Assembly: GCF_016195855.1 (NCBI RefSeq)
Contig: NZ_JACPYU010000027.1
Span: 1-64,000, forward strand
Direction of reading: 5' to 3'
Source of the DNA: Aquabacterium sp.
Lineage (GTDB): Bacteria > Pseudomonadota > Gammaproteobacteria > Burkholderiales > Burkholderiaceae_C
Length of the DNA: 64,000 nucleotides
The notes beneath the pieces are model-generated. The model saw only the letters and a list, made by a program, of their open reading frames with translations. It was not told where the DNA came from and searched no databases. Below are positions 36,478 to 47,323 of this stretch, one piece after another. The position numbers and the translations under genes are program-made. Numbering within the stretch: position 1 is the stretch's first letter; each line of letters begins with the position of its first letter.

Positions 36478-38454
36478 TCAACGTTGCAGCCAGCGAAGCA
36501 CTTTCGGGGGAAGCTCGAATCGCCGGCGGTTGACAATGACGCCGTCCACTTTGCGGAAGGCGGTGCGCAAGACACCCAGCGCATTGTCCACCACGGGGAT
36601 GGTGCTGGCACGTGCTTCCACCACCAAGACGATGAGATTGGCCTGACTCAGTCGCACAAATGCCTCACGGTTGCTGTGCAAACCCGAAGCTTCGAGCAAA
36701 ACGACCTCGCCCGGGCTGGCCTGGACCACCTCAGGGTTGACACGCACCCGCAGTTCCTGCGCCTCCAGCAAGGTCTTCAGGCGAGCGGCGATGAAGCTCA
36801 CCCCCTCGCCGGCGCGCGCCGAGGCCAGGCCCAGCACGAGGCCCTCCCGCTTGATGCGCTCCAGCGGCAGCGTGCCGTAGATGCGGTAGAGGCTGGCATG
36901 GAAGTCGTTGTCCGGCCCGCCTTCGGTGATGTCCTTGACGGTGGACCACAGCGGCACGCCAAAGCGCTCCTCGAAACGGCCACCATCGTGGATGCGCTGG
37001 TCAAACAGCGAGCACAGGTACACCACCAGCAAGCCCACCATGCCACCGGCCGGCAAAGCCATCAGGATCAGCAGCAGGCTCTTGGGCGAGCTGCGCGTGG
37101 GGTTCAGCGTGGCTTCCTGGATCTCGGCGATGTTGTTGATGCGCTGGTCGTCCAGGGCCTGGTCGATGCGAGCCTTCTCCAGGCTGTCCAGGTACAGGCC
37201 GCGGCTCTTCTCGGCCACCGACAGCACCTGCTCCAAACGGGCCAGCTCGGGCTCGTGCTCCAGCACCTTGCGGCGGGTGGCTTGCAGGTCGGCGATCTCC
37301 TTGTCGAAGGCCGCGTACAGGGTGTTGAGCTCCTGCAGGCGCACCGACTTCTCCAGCTGGTTGCGCTCCATGCTCACATTGAGCTCATTGGGCGTGCGCT
37401 TCTCGGAGCGCTGCACCACGCGGTCTTCGGCCTTGAGCTGCGACTCCAGCGTGGCGATGCTCTCGTTGAGCGCCAGGATGGTGGGGGCCGTGTCCTTGAA
37501 CACCCGCAGGGCATCGGCGCGTTGGCGCTTGAGTTCGGCCAGTTGCGCACTCAGGGCCTGCCAGCTGGCGCTCTGGCTCAGGTCACGCTCGGACACGGAC
37601 TCCTTGGGCAGGGCGCGTGCGCGGCCCGCGGCAAAGCTGATGCCGTTCTGCAAGGCATTGCGCTCGGCCACGATCTCGGCCAGGCGGGTACGCAGGTCAT
37701 TGAGGCGCTTGCCCAGGTTGTCCAGGCGCTCCTGGGCGCTGGTGCCGTTGATCTCTTCCAGGCGCGTGCGCAACAGGGACTTGGCCGACTCGATCTGCTG
37801 ATCGACATCACGCACCTTGCCCTCGTAGAACAAGACCAGGCCCTTGCGCCCCAACGCAGCCGTGCGCTGGTCCAGGTAGACGCGCACCCAGGTCTGCAGC
37901 ACGCGTTGCGCCTGCTGCGGGTCGCTCCAGGTGAAGCTCAGCTCCATCACATTGGAGCCCGGCCCGTGGCTGACCTGAAAGCGCGCGGCCAGCAACTCGG
38001 CCAGGGCCTCTTCCTCGCTTTGCACCTCGGCCAGACCGATGAGCGACAGCCCTTCGGCCACGGCCTTGCCCACGGCCCGCTTGGCGGCCTTCAGCCCAGC
38101 CTTGATCGAGGCGAACACGCCTTCCTTGGGCTTCTCGGCGCTCATCTCGCTCAGGTACAGGCGCGCCACCTCCAGCAACACGGGGCGGCCGGTGATCATC
38201 TTCTCTTCGTCGATGATCGGGTCACGCGTGGTGCTTTGCGGGTAGATGGTCTGACGGTCGCCCGCATCGATGGGCACGGTCATGTTCTCGCGCCCGGGCT
38301 TGACCAGCAGGCGCGCGTCCGACACGTATTTGTGCGGCAGCAGGAAGGCGCCAAGCACCGCCAGCACCGCGGTGCTCACGAGGGCCAGGCGGAACTGGCG
38401 GTTGAAGATGTAGAACAGGCGAATCAGATCGCGCAAAGAACGAATATCGATCAT
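36478..38454 (-). CDS. Wzc/GumC-like polysaccharide co-polymerase with defective P-loop
   Basis: 658 aa. Two membrane segments (about residues 22-42 and 455-478) flank a large periplasmic region rich in coiled-coil (about 215-440), the Wzz/Wzc arrangement that controls chain length and contacts the Wza channel. The cytoplasmic C-terminus resembles the BY-kinase fold, but the P-loop reads ARAGEGVSF: the Walker A lysine is replaced by V552. There is no Tyr-rich tail. It is therefore probably not an active kinase. It starts 13 bp after the Wza-like gene. Confidence 0.9.
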   Translation of the reverse strand: MIDIRSLRDLIRLFYIFNRQFRLALVSTAVLAVLGAFLLPHKYVSDARLLVKPGRENMTVPIDAGDRQTIYPQSTTRDPIIDEEKMITGRPVLLEVARLYLSEMSAEKPKEGVFASIKAGLKAAKRAVGKAVAEGLSLIGLAEVQSEEEALAELLAARFQVSHGPGSNVMELSFTWSDPQQAQRVLQTWVRVYLDQRTAALGRKGLVLFYEGKVRDVDQQIESAKSLLRTRLEEINGTSAQERLDNLGKRLNDLRTRLAEIVAERNALQNGISFAAGRARALPKESVSERDLSQSASWQALSAQLAELKRQRADALRVFKDTAPTILALNESIATLESQLKAEDRVVQRSEKRTPNELNVSMERNQLEKSVRLQELNTLYAAFDKEIADLQATRRKVLEHEPELARLEQVLSVAEKSRGLYLDSLEKARIDQALDDQRINNIAEIQEATLNPTRSSPKSLLLILMALPAGGMVGLLVVYLCSLFDQRIHDGGRFEERFGVPLWSTVKDITEGGPDNDFHASLYRIYGTLPLERIKREGLVLGLASARAGEGVSFIAARLKTLLEAQELRVRVNPEVVQASPGEVVLLEASGLHSNREAFVRLSQANLIVLVVEARASTIPVVDNALGVLRTAFRKVDGVIVNRRRFELPPKVLRWLQR

Positions 38455-38467
38455 GTAAAGAGCGCGA

Positions 38468-39253
38468 TCAGTGGTTCAGATTGACATTGCCGTTGAGGCC
38501 CACGCCCACGGAGCGCGAGAAGGGCAGCAACTGATTGAAGTACAGGTCCACCCCATCGGCCTTGCCTCCGGCCGTGGACTTGGGCACGAACACGATGTCG
38601 CCGCGCTGCAGCGCGATCGAGGTGCGCCCGTCCCCAACTTGTTGCAGCGCGTTGCTGAAGTTCACGTAGTAGACCTGGTAGCGGTCCTTGTCGTCCAGGC
38701 GCAGCAGGGCCACGCGGCTGGGGTCGGCCGACACGGCCAGGCCGCCTGCGGCAAACATGGCCTGCTCCAGATTGGCCACGGCGTTGAGGTCGATGGTCAA
38801 GGGGTTGCGCACCGCCCCACCGATCACCACCTTGCTGGTCGGCGATGACACGATGTTGACCGTCACGCCCGGCTCACGGTAGTAGGCGTCGAGTTTGCTT
38901 CGCAACAGGGCTGCCAGCTCCTCGGGGGTCTTGCCTGCGGCCTCGACCGTGCCCGCATAGCGGAAAGAGAAAGTGCCATCAGGGCGCACCACATAGATCT
39001 GCGTCTGGCTGTCTTCCACCAGGTTGCGCAGGTCCAGCGAAGCCGAGTCCTGGGCGTCGCGCACGATGCGCAGGGTGTCGCCCGCGCGGATGCGTGTGGG
39101 GGCCTTGGGCATGGCGGCCAGCTGGGCTGTCGACAGCATCACCACGTTCAGCGTGGCGTCGTCCGGTGTTTCGAGCACGCTCATGGGCGTGCAGGCACAC
39201 AGGCTGCATACAGCAAGCACAAAGGTCAGCAGGCGTACAAGGTACAGCTTCAT
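38468..39253 (-). CDS. Polysaccharide export lipoprotein, Wza/GumB-like
   Basis: 261 aa. Signal peptide with lipobox LCAC, cleaved before the second cysteine (about residue 21), so it is an outer-membrane lipoprotein. A polysaccharide-export domain begins at RIRAGDTLRIV and runs through VRPDGTFSFRYAGTVEAAGKT, here VRPDGTFSFRY, then SLBB-like repeats VVIGGAVRNPLTI. It would form the outer-membrane channel for the polymer. Confidence 0.92.
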   Translation of the reverse strand: MKLYLVRLLTFVLAVCSLCACTPMSVLETPDDATLNVVMLSTAQLAAMPKAPTRIRAGDTLRIVRDAQDSASLDLRNLVEDSQTQIYVVRPDGTFSFRYAGTVEAAGKTPEELAALLRSKLDAYYREPGVTVNIVSSPTSKVVIGGAVRNPLTIDLNAVANLEQAMFAAGGLAVSADPSRVALLRLDDKDRYQVYYVNFSNALQQVGDGRTSIALQRGDIVFVPKSTAGGKADGVDLYFNQLLPFSRSVGVGLNGNVNLNH

Positions 39254-39340
39254 GAGACACAGACGGGGCTGGGCACGAGCGAACGCCCGTGCGCGGATGA
39301 TAAGAGGTCGAAACCCGGCGGGCTACCCGCATGGAGGGGC

Positions 39341-40258
39341 TCACCCCCCATGTTGTGGCTTCGTGATGTGCGCGGCGGCGCCGATCGAGTGTTGCCAGCG
39401 CACCAGCGCCGCGGCCATGCGGTTGCGCGAGGGGCGCCGCACCCAGGGCACGCCGAACTTGGCGAAAAAGCGCGCCATGCTGCGCAGATGGGTCTTGCCC
39501 GAGCGCGACAGGAGGCCGGCGCCACTGGCGCGCTGGTGGTCGTGCACCAACTCGACCTCGGGCACGGCCAGCACACGCCAGCCGTAAGCCCACATGCGGG
39601 CACACAGGTCCACTTCCTCGAAGTACAGGAAGTAGCCCTCATCCATGCGGCCCACCATCTCGAAGGCGCTGCGGCGCACGATGAAGCCCGTGCCCATGAC
39701 CCAGTCTGCCTCGAAGGGCTCGTCGCGCCATTTGCGGGTCAGCAAGTGCGAGCTTTCCAGCTTGCGCATGGGCGCCAGGCGGCCCAGCGGGGTGCGCCGC
39801 GCCAGGATGTCGGGCAGGGAATAGAAACGACGGGCCGAGTACTGCAGGCTGCCATCGGGGTTGATGAGCTTGAGGCCCACCACACCCAGCCGGGGGCGCT
39901 GGTCGAACAGGCGGCGCACCACGTCCATGTTGTTGCGCAGGAAGTGCGTGTCCGGGTTGAGCACCAGCACCAGATCGGTTTTCAGGGCCGCGGCCCCCAG
40001 GTTCACGCCTGCACCAAAGCCCCCATTGACTTTGGACAAGACGCGCACCACGCCATCGGGCAAACTTTGGTTCAGACGCTGGCCCGAGCCATCCGGTGAG
40101 TCGTTGTCGACGACAACGATGTGTTGCGGCAGGGCAATGCGGTGCGCGAGCAGCGACGCCACACACTGCATGGTCAGGTCGTAGGTCTGGTAGTTGACGA
40201 TGACCACGCCCAGGCTGCTTGAGGGCGGCTGAAGGCCAGAAAACGAGTTTTCGGTCAT
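39341..40258 (-). CDS. Glycosyltransferase family 2 (rhamnosyltransferase-like)
   Basis: 305 aa, GT-A fold. LGVVIVNYQTYDLTMQCVAS opens the domain; VVVDNDSPDGS, GGFGAGVNLGA and LVLNPDTHF (the metal-binding DxD-like aspartate) follow, with EVDLCARMWAYGW downstream. It resembles dTDP-rhamnose transferases of EPS clusters. First gene of the operon; the start ATG at 40258 is preferred to 40330 because the extra residues are not family-like. Confidence 0.9.
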   Translation of the reverse strand: MTENSFSGLQPPSSSLGVVIVNYQTYDLTMQCVASLLAHRIALPQHIVVVDNDSPDGSGQRLNQSLPDGVVRVLSKVNGGFGAGVNLGAAALKTDLVLVLNPDTHFLRNNMDVVRRLFDQRPRLGVVGLKLINPDGSLQYSARRFYSLPDILARRTPLGRLAPMRKLESSHLLTRKWRDEPFEADWVMGTGFIVRRSAFEMVGRMDEGYFLYFEEVDLCARMWAYGWRVLAVPEVELVHDHQRASGAGLLSRSGKTHLRSMARFFAKFGVPWVRRPSRNRMAAALVRWQHSIGAAAHITKPQHGG

Positions 40259-40631
40259 GGTGTGGGTACCTCTGTAAGCAATGCCGGCGCGCACAGCGCC
40301 AAGGACGACGTACGCAGCCCATGCGGACATGGATGCGCGCCGCCTCTTGGGCGATGAGCAAAATCGAGCCCCACCATCGAATGCGTCGGGCCGACAAGAC
40401 CGTTTGGGGTCGTGGCCACCGCCGTCAGGGCGCTGAGGTGGATTTTCCGACTTTTTCGGTCAAATGAGGGTGAACCCTAGGCCCCGCGAATGGGTGGTAC
40501 TTGTGCGCATCGGTTTCATTCCTCGCGAAATGACCCCTTATTGCCATCCGATCAACGGATTCCGTTTCATTTGTGTTGTGCTTACCTCACACCCGTGCGC
40601 CACACATTTGAATGGCGCAGGCAGCAACGGG
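40259..40631. other. Intergenic region upstream of the EPS operon
   Basis: 373 bp between the GT2 gene and the end of ung. It must hold the operon promoter, but I see no convincing -35/-10 or sigma-54 pair. No gene supported. Confidence 0.5.
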
Positions 40632-41453
40632 TCAGGCCAACGACCAATCCAGGTGCTCGCCTTGGCCTTGCCAGAATTTGCAAGCTTGGCTGAAGTGGCC
40701 ATTGCCCACAAAGGGCACCGGCCCGCGCGTGGCCGACAAGGGTGAGGGGTGGTTGCTTTGCAGGATCAGGTGCCGGGCCGCGTCACCACCAAGCTGATGC
40801 GCCGCCTGCGCGATCAAGGGCGCCTTGCGTTGTGCATGGGCGCCCCAGAGCATGAACACCTTCGGGCCCGCGTCTGCCGCCACGGCGGAGATGAGGGCAT
40901 CGGTCAGCAGCTCCCAGCCCCAGCCGGCATGACTGGCTGCCTCGCCGGATTTGACGGTCAGCACGGTGTTGAGCAGGAGCACGCCCCGCTCGGCCCAGGC
41001 CTGCAGGCAACCGTGCACCGGCGGCGTCAAGCCCAGGTCACGCTGGATTTCCTTGCGGATGTTGCGCAGGCTGGGCGGAATGGGCACCCCTGGCTGCACC
41101 GAGAACGCCAGGCCATGCGCCTGGCCCGGCCCGTGATACGGGTCCTGCCCCAGGATGACCACCTTGATCTGCGCGCGACGCGTCAGGCGCAGGGCGGCGA
41201 ACACGTCCTGGGGAAAGATGGCGTCACCCGCCTGGCGCGCGGCTTCCACCTTGTCTACCAGGGCCGTGCCTGCTGCGCTGGCCCGGAACGAAGCCGTGAG
41301 CGCGTGCCAGTCAGCGGGCACCTCGTCGAACAACTGGCTGAGCGGTCGGCTCAATTGGGGGTTCAATTGGTGGCCCAGGTTGTGGCCTTGCGGCTCGGTC
41401 AGCTCGGCAGAGGCCGATGCGTCCCCATCAAACAGGGCCTGTTGGCTGCCCAT
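40632..41453 (-). CDS. ung: Uracil-DNA glycosylase, family 1
   Basis: 273 aa. The water-activating loop [16 protein letters not shown] and the C-terminal HPSPLSA loop with the catalytic histidine are intact. The N-terminus carries about 45 extra residues, common in Burkholderiales. It removes uracil from DNA to start base excision repair. It follows trpC by 15 bp and is probably co-transcribed. Confidence 0.97.
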   Translation of the reverse strand: MGSQQALFDGDASASAELTEPQGHNLGHQLNPQLSRPLSQLFDEVPADWHALTASFRASAAGTALVDKVEAARQAGDAIFPQDVFAALRLTRRAQIKVVILGQDPYHGPGQAHGLAFSVQPGVPIPPSLRNIRKEIQRDLGLTPPVHGCLQAWAERGVLLLNTVLTVKSGEAASHAGWGWELLTDALISAVAADAGPKVFMLWGAHAQRKAPLIAQAAHQLGGDAARHLILQSNHPSPLSATRGPVPFVGNGHFSQACKFWQGQGEHLDWSLA

Positions 41454-41468
41454 GTGCGCGCCGCCGGC

Positions 41469-42269
41469 TCAGGCGAACAAGGTGGCCAGCGCCACACCCG
41501 GATCAGGCTGGCGCATGAAGGCCTCGCCCACCAGGAAGGCGTGCACGTTGGCATCGCGCATGCGCTGCACATCGGCGGCGCCCAGGATGCCCGACTCGGT
41601 CACCAGCAGGCGGTCAGCCGGCACGCGCGGCAGCAGGCCCAGCGTGGTGTCGAGCGTGACCTCGAAGGTGCGCAGGTTGCGGTTGTTGATGCCCACCAGC
41701 GGTGTCTTGAGCTTGAGCGCGCGGTCCAGCTCGGCGCCGTCATGCACCTCGACCAGCACAGCCATGCCCAGCTCGAAGGCACAGGCTTCGAGGTCGGCCA
41801 TCTGGGCGTCGTCCAGGCAAGCGGCGATCAGCAAGATGCAATCGGCGCCCATGGCACGGGCCTCGTAGACCTGGTAGGCGTCCACCATGAAGTCCTTGCG
41901 CAGCACGGGCAAGGCGCAGGCGGCGCGGGCTTCCTGCAGGTAGCGCTCGCAGCCCTGGAAGAACTGCGCATCGGTCAGCACGCTCAGGCAGGCCGCGCCG
42001 TGGCTGGCGTAGCTGGCGGCGATCTCGGCCGGCACGAAATGCTCGCGCAGCACGCCCTTGCTGGGGCTGGCCTTCTTGACCTCGGCGATGACCCCGGCCC
42101 GGCCCGCCGCGATCTTGGCGCGCAAAGCGCCAACAAAGTCACGAACATCGGCCAGATCGCGGTTGCGCGCCTCGGCTTGCGCTCGCACAGTGCTCAATGA
42201 TTTGAGCTGGAGGGCGGCGGCGATTTCTTCGTGCTTGACAGCAACGATCTTGTTGAGGATGTCGGACAT
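41469..42269 (-). CDS. trpC: Indole-3-glycerol phosphate synthase
   Basis: 266 aa, single-function Trp[20 protein letters not shown] holds the catalytic lysine; [41 protein letters not shown] and VTESGI complete the TIM-barrel signature. It converts CdRP to indole-3-glycerol phosphate in tryptophan synthesis. It is separated from trpD by a plus-strand gene, so it needs its own promoter or read-through antisense to that gene. Confidence 0.97.
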   Translation of the reverse strand: MSDILNKIVAVKHEEIAAALQLKSLSTVRAQAEARNRDLADVRDFVGALRAKIAAGRAGVIAEVKKASPSKGVLREHFVPAEIAASYASHGAACLSVLTDAQFFQGCERYLQEARAACALPVLRKDFMVDAYQVYEARAMGADCILLIAACLDDAQMADLEACAFELGMAVLVEVHDGAELDRALKLKTPLVGINNRNLRTFEVTLDTTLGLLPRVPADRLLVTESGILGAADVQRMRDANVHAFLVGEAFMRQPDPGVALATLFA

Positions 42270-42406
42270 GGGTGGGCCTGGATGCGGTCAGACCCGGATT
42301 ATCCGCGTTTGGCGCCCTTGCCGTGAAAGGCGACCGATTGGCGCCTGCCCGATGTCTGTAATCCCTCCGGTTCTGGCCGATAAGAGATCACCTCCTGTTT
42401 GAGAGT

Positions 42407-44335
42407 TTGCATTTGGCCTGGGCCACTTTTCACCGCTTGCTGACCCGTCTGCTGGCGCTCACGCTGTTGAGCCTGCTGGCCTTTGGCGTTCGCGCCAACA
42501 CGATCGCGCTGGACGAGCACTTCAGCAGCGAAGCCATCGGGCGCCACCTGCGCGTGCTGGAAGACCGCAGCGGGCGCATGAGCGTGCAGGAGGTCGCGGC
42601 CACCCACCAGGACAGCCGCTGGGAAGACCGCCGCAGCGAGAACCTGAACTTCGGCTACAGCAAATCGGCCTTCTGGCTGCATGGCGAGCTGCTCAACCAA
42701 AGCCAACAGACGGACTGGCTGCTGGGCATGCGCTACCCCTTGCTGGACTATGTCGACATCTATGTGGTGTGGCCCGACGGGCGCGTGCAACACCACGCCA
42801 GCGGTGACCGGCGCCCCTTCCACACCCGTGACCTGGACGACCGCAACTTCTACTTCAAGCTGAAACTGCAGCCGGGCGAACGCGTGCAGCTGTATGCGCG
42901 CATTGCCGGGCAAGGCTCGCTGCAGGCCCCGCTGGAGATCAGCACCCCACGCGCCTACGCGCAGCAATCACGCCAGGAGCAACTGCTGTTGGGTGTCTAC
43001 AGCGGTGCGCTGCTGGCCATGCTGCTCTACAACCTGCTGCTGTGCATTTCGCTGCGCGACAAGGCGCATGTCGACTATGTGATCTACATCGGCGTGTTCG
43101 GCATGGCGCAACTCACGCTCAGCGGCCTGGCGTTCGAGCACCTGTGGCCCAACTACCCCAACTGGGGCAATGAAGCGGCCCCCGTGTTCATGGGCCTGAC
43201 GGGCTGGTCGCTGGTGCTCTTCAGCCGCCAGTTCCTGAGCCTGGACAAGCACTGGCCCCGCGCCGACTTCGCCATGCGGGCACTGCAGTGGCTCTTCCTG
43301 GCCGCCGTGCCGGAAACCTATGTGCTGCCCTATGCCATCCCGATCAAGATCGTGACCCTGGCCACCATCGTCACGCCCATCTTGCTGCTGATCATCACCG
43401 TTGCCCTGTTGCGCCAGGGTGTGCGCCAGGCCAGCTATTTCCTGGCCGCTTTCACCGTGCTGCTGCTGGGCGTGCTGTTGACGGCGCTGCACATGTTCGG
43501 CATCGTGCAGCGCAACTTCCTGACCGAGTACAGCATGCAGATCGGCTCGATGCTGGAGTTCACGCTGCTGTCCTTTGCGCTGGCCCACCGCGTCAAGCTG
43601 GCACGCGAAGAAAACGAGCGCCTGCAGCAAGCGCATGCCGCCGAGCTGGAAGCCCGGGTGCTGTCGCGCACGCGGGAGCTCGACAAGGCCATGACCGAGC
43701 TGACCCAGGTCAATGAGCGCCTGCACGCCCTGACCGAGCAGGATGCGCTGACCGGCCTGAAGAACCGCATGTTCCTGTCCGAGCGCATGCCCGAGATGTG
43801 GCGCCAGGCCCAGCGCTGGCACACGCCCGTGTCGGTGTTGATGATTGACGTGGACCACTTCAAGGGCGTCAATGACCAGCATGGCCACCTGGCCGGCGAC
43901 GAGGCCCTCAAGCAAGTGGCCCAGGTGATCGCCCATACCGTGCAGCGGCCAGGCGACCATGCCGTGCGTTATGGCGGCGAGGAGTTCCTGGTGATCCTGC
44001 CGCAGACCCACACCGTGGGGGCCGCGCACATTGCCGAAACCATCCGCCTGGGCGTGCAAGCCCTGGACTTCCGCTGGGGCGATCAACGCATCCCGCTGAC
44101 GGTGAGCATCGGCCTGGCCAGCGTGGTGCCCAACGCCGATCTGCCGCCACAGGCCTTGCTCAATGCCGCAGACCGCCTGCTCTACCAGGCCAAGCAGGAA
44201 GGGCGCAACCGCTGCGCCCTCATCCCCGAAGCCCTGGCAACCTTGCCACGCAAGGCTGGTGCGTCAGGCGCTACAAGCCCGGCAGGCAAGCCGATCAAGC
44301 CTGCGGGGCAGCCAAGCCCTGCGTCGTCTGAATGA
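42407..44335 (+). CDS. Diguanylate cyclase with 7TMR-DISM sensor
   Basis: 642 aa. No ATG is available near the N-terminus; TTG at 42407 is the likely start and gives a signal peptide ending VRANT. A periplasmic 7TMR-DISMED2-like domain (about 35-185) precedes seven hydrophobic helices (about 195-390), a coiled-coil linker and a GGDEF domain with [12 protein letters not shown] and the active-site GGEEF at 523-527. The inhibitory site RPGD lies at the canonical distance before it. It should make cyclic-di-GMP, which often controls EPS. The last 41 bases overlap trpD convergently. Confidence 0.93.
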   Translation: MHLAWATFHRLLTRLLALTLLSLLAFGVRANTIALDEHFSSEAIGRHLRVLEDRSGRMSVQEVAATHQDSRWEDRRSENLNFGYSKSAFWLHGELLNQSQQTDWLLGMRYPLLDYVDIYVVWPDGRVQHHASGDRRPFHTRDLDDRNFYFKLKLQPGERVQLYARIAGQGSLQAPLEISTPRAYAQQSRQEQLLLGVYSGALLAMLLYNLLLCISLRDKAHVDYVIYIGVFGMAQLTLSGLAFEHLWPNYPNWGNEAAPVFMGLTGWSLVLFSRQFLSLDKHWPRADFAMRALQWLFLAAVPETYVLPYAIPIKIVTLATIVTPILLLIITVALLRQGVRQASYFLAAFTVLLLGVLLTALHMFGIVQRNFLTEYSMQIGSMLEFTLLSFALAHRVKLAREENERLQQAHAAELEARVLSRTRELDKAMTELTQVNERLHALTEQDALTGLKNRMFLSERMPEMWRQAQRWHTPVSVLMIDVDHFKGVNDQHGHLAGDEALKQVAQVIAHTVQRPGDHAVRYGGEEFLVILPQTHTVGAAHIAETIRLGVQALDFRWGDQRIPLTVSIGLASVVPNADLPPQALLNAADRLLYQAKQEGRNRCALIPEALATLPRKAGASGATSPAGKPIKPAGQPSPASSE

Positions 44336-45338
44336 AGTTGAACAGCGCCTCGCCGGCCTTGCCGCTGGCGATGGCGTCACGGGCACGCTCGATGCCCTCA
44401 CTCAGCGAATCAGCCACATTGGCCGCATAAAGTGCCGCACCGGCGTTGAGCAGCACGATGTCGCGCGCCGGGCCCGGCTCGTTGTCGAACACACGGCGCA
44501 TGATGGCCACGGACATCTCGCGGGTGGGCGCCTTGAGCATGGAGCCATCGTGCTCGGCCAGGCCGAACTGGCCCGGGTTGATGCGGTACTCGCGCACGTC
44601 GCCATCTTTGAGCTCGGCCACGAGCGTGTCACCCGCCAGCGTGATCTCATCGAGCCCGTCACTGCCATGCACGACCAGCACGTGGTCAGAGCCCAGGCGC
44701 TGCAGCACGCGCGCCATGATGCCCACCAGATCGGGGTGGAACACGCCCATCAGCTGATTGGGGGCCCCTGCCGGGTTGGTCAGCGGGCCCAGGATGTTGA
44801 ACAGGGTGCGCACACCCAGCTCCTTGCGCACCGGCGCCGCGTGCTTCATGGCGCCATGGTGGTTGGGCGCAAACATGAAGCCCACATTGCTGGCCGCCAG
44901 ACACTGCGCCACCTGCTCGGGCACGAGGTTGATGGCCGCACCCAGCGCTTCGAGCGCATCGGCACTGCCCGTGCTGGACGACACACTGCGCCCACCGTGC
45001 TTGGCCACGCGTGCCCCGGCGGCGGCGGCCACGAACATGGCCGTGGTCGAGATGTTGAAGGTGTGCTGGCCATCACCACCGGTGCCACACAGGTCCACCA
45101 GGTGCAGCTTGTTGGAGATGTGCACCGGCGTGGCGAATTCGCGCATCACCTGGGCCGCGGCCGTGATCTCGCCGACGGTCTCTTTCTTGACGCGCAAACC
45201 CGTGATGAAGGCCGCCATGACGACGGGCGACATCTCGCCACGCATGATGCGGCGCATGAGGCCCAGCATCTCGTCGTGGAAGATCTCGCGGTGCTCGATG
45301 ACGCGCTGCAGGGCCTGTTGATCGCTCAGCTGGGACAT
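44295..45338 (-). CDS. trpD: Anthranilate phosphoribosyltransferase
   Basis: 347 aa. Signature motifs [32 protein letters not shown] and GPLTNPAG bind PRPP and anthranilate. ATG at 45338 gives [20 protein letters not shown]; a longer reading would run into trpG. Starts 14 bp after trpG, so the two are coupled. Its 3' end overlaps the diguanylate cyclase gene by 41 bp. Confidence 0.97.
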   Translation of the reverse strand: MSQLSDQQALQRVIEHREIFHDEMLGLMRRIMRGEMSPVVMAAFITGLRVKKETVGEITAAAQVMREFATPVHISNKLHLVDLCGTGGDGQHTFNISTTAMFVAAAAGARVAKHGGRSVSSSTGSADALEALGAAINLVPEQVAQCLAASNVGFMFAPNHHGAMKHAAPVRKELGVRTLFNILGPLTNPAGAPNQLMGVFHPDLVGIMARVLQRLGSDHVLVVHGSDGLDEITLAGDTLVAELKDGDVREYRINPGQFGLAEHDGSMLKAPTREMSVAIMRRVFDNEPGPARDIVLLNAGAALYAANVADSLSEGIERARDAIASGKAGEALFNFIQTTQGLAAPQA

Positions 45339-45352
45339 GTCAACAACCTCGA

Positions 45353-45937
45353 TTACATCTTCAGGAAATTGGCCAGCATGGCGTGACCATGCTCGGTCAG
45401 GATCGATTCGGGGTGGAACTGCACGCCTTCCAGCGGTGCGAAGTGCGGGTCCGTCTGCGGGCCCTTGTGGCGCACGCCCATGATCTCGCCGTCGTCCGTC
45501 CAGGAGCTGACCTCCAGGCAATCGGGCAGGCTGGCGCGCTCGATGGCCAGCGAGTGGTAGCGGATCACGGTGAACTGGCGCGGCAGGCCGGCGTACACAC
45601 CCTTTTCGTCGGTGGTGAGGATGCTGGTCTTGCCATGCATCTGCTCGCGCGCCCGGATGACCTTGCCACCCAGGGCCGCACCGATGCTCTGGTGACCCAG
45701 GCACACGCCCAGGATCGGCAACTGGCCTTTGAAACGCTGCAAGGCGGGCACACACACGCCGGCCTCAGCGGGCGAACAGGGGCCGGGCGACAGCACCAGG
45801 CGGTCGGGCTTGAGCGCAGCGATCTGATCGAGCGTGATCTCGTCGTTGCGGTAGACCTTCACCTCTTCACCCAGCTCGCAGAAGTACTGCACCAGGTTGA
45901 AGGTGAAACTGTCGTAGTTGTCGATCATGAGCAGCAT
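45353..45937 (-). CDS. trpG: Anthranilate synthase glutamine amidotransferase component
   Basis: 194 aa from [19 protein letters not shown]. Class I glutamine amidotransferase with nucleophile in [12 protein letters not shown] and the His-Glu pair in [10 protein letters not shown]. It supplies ammonia to TrpE. A GTG at 45943 would add two residues. It is the first gene of a trpGD pair; trpE lies 1.4 kb upstream beyond an opposite-strand gene. Confidence 0.96.
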   Translation of the reverse strand: MLLMIDNYDSFTFNLVQYFCELGEEVKVYRNDEITLDQIAALKPDRLVLSPGPCSPAEAGVCVPALQRFKGQLPILGVCLGHQSIGAALGGKVIRAREQMHGKTSILTTDEKGVYAGLPRQFTVIRYHSLAIERASLPDCLEVSSWTDDGEIMGVRHKGPQTDPHFAPLEGVQFHPESILTEHGHAMLANFLKM

Positions 45938-46208
45938 GGGCACTATCCAGATTCGGGATGTGAGTCATGGGATGGTCTTGCACCATCCCTCAGAAGATTC
46001 CCCCTCGGAGACCCTTTTCAGCGGGTGCGCACCGGGGCGTGTGCGCATGCAGGGTCGAGCAGTGTCTGGCTGGCGTCACCGCCACCAGCGTACGTCCAGG
46101 CGAGAGAAGTCCGAGGGTTGCTGCATCGCATCGATTCTACATGGCCCCGCCCTGATTGAGGGGGCACCCACCGGCTTAGGCCTCGGCCCGCCATGACAAG
46201 ATGCAGGC

Positions 46209-47312
46209 ATGACACGCCCCGCTTCACCCGCAGCCAGCCCGGCGCACAACCTGCTTGGGCTGGAGCTGCTGCGCTTTGCCTGTGCCATCTCGGTACTGGT
46301 CTGGCACTACAACCACTTTTACGTGGTCGGGTCGGCGCATGTGGGCTTTGAGGTCACGCAGCAGCCGCTGTACGCCTTGCTCAAGCCCTTTTATGAAGCC
46401 GGCTGGCTGGGGGTGCAGGCCTTCTGGGCGCTGTCGGGCTTCATCTTCTTCTGGAAATACGCCCAGCCCGTGTCGCAAGGGCAGGTCAGCGCGTGGCGCT
46501 TTGCCGTGCTGCGCTTTTCACGCCTGTACCCGCTGCATCTGCTGACGCTGCTGGCCGTGGCGGGCCTGGCCTGGTGGTATCGCCAGCTGCAGGGCAGCGA
46601 CTACGTCTACCAGTACAACGACTGGCCGCACTTCGCGCTGCAGCTGGCCATGGCCAGTGATTGGGCGGGGCGCAGCGAGTGGTCGTTCAACGGCCCGATC
46701 TGGAGCATCTCCATCGAGGTGCTGGTTTATGCGCTGTTCTTCGTGCTGTGCAAGCTGGGCCTGACGCGCTGGTGGCAGGCGCTGGGCCTGGTCGGCTTGG
46801 CCGCCCTGGTCTACGCCTTGAAGCTCACGCCCCACCCCATCGTGCTGTGCGTGTTCTTCTTCTACCTCGGTGCGCTGACGCACCTGGCGCACGAGGCCTT
46901 GCTCAAACGGCCGCGTGGGCAACAGCACGCGGTGCTGGCCTTGGGCCTGCTGGCGGTGGCGGCGGGCACGGCCCTGGTGGCCAGCGGCAAGTTGCGCCCC
47001 ATGTTCTATGTGGCCCTGTTGACCCCGGTGGCGCTGCTGGTGCTGCTGGACTGGGTGCAGCCGACGTCACCCGCCGCAGTGCACTGGATCAACAAGCTGG
47101 GCAACACGACCTATGCCAGCTACCTGCTGCACTTCCCGCTGCAACTGCTGCTGGCCTGCCTGAGCAGTGCGCTGAGCTGGCACTGGCCTTTGCATGAGCC
47201 TGTGTGGCTGCTGGCCTATCTGCTGACCGTGTTCGGCCTGGCCTCGCTGGTGTACCAGGCGGTGGAGATGCCCGCCCAGACCTGGCTGCGCCAGCGCCTG
47301 GACAAGCGCTGA
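46209..47312 (+). CDS. Acyltransferase 3 family membrane protein (OafA/YrhL-like)
   Basis: 367 aa with about ten hydrophobic segments. LGLELLRFACAISVLVWHYN carries the catalytic-type histidine of the family, followed by GVQAFWALSGFIFFW and the RFSRLYPLHL motif. Such proteins acetylate or succinylate surface polysaccharides. It lies within the trp cluster on the opposite strand, ending 11 bp from the trpE stop. It could modify the EPS made by the operon to the left, but this is inference. Confidence 0.9.
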   Translation: MTRPASPAASPAHNLLGLELLRFACAISVLVWHYNHFYVVGSAHVGFEVTQQPLYALLKPFYEAGWLGVQAFWALSGFIFFWKYAQPVSQGQVSAWRFAVLRFSRLYPLHLLTLLAVAGLAWWYRQLQGSDYVYQYNDWPHFALQLAMASDWAGRSEWSFNGPIWSISIEVLVYALFFVLCKLGLTRWWQALGLVGLAALVYALKLTPHPIVLCVFFFYLGALTHLAHEALLKRPRGQQHAVLALGLLAVAAGTALVASGKLRPMFYVALLTPVALLVLLDWVQPTSPAAVHWINKLGNTTYASYLLHFPLQLLLACLSSALSWHWPLHEPVWLLAYLLTVFGLASLVYQAVEMPAQTWLRQRLDKR

Positions 47313-47323
47313 GCCGCCCGGCC

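Noticed and set aside
40464-40745. 93-aa plus-strand ORF downstream of ung
   Set aside because: It overlaps the conserved 3' end of ung and has no RBS or family-like sequence.
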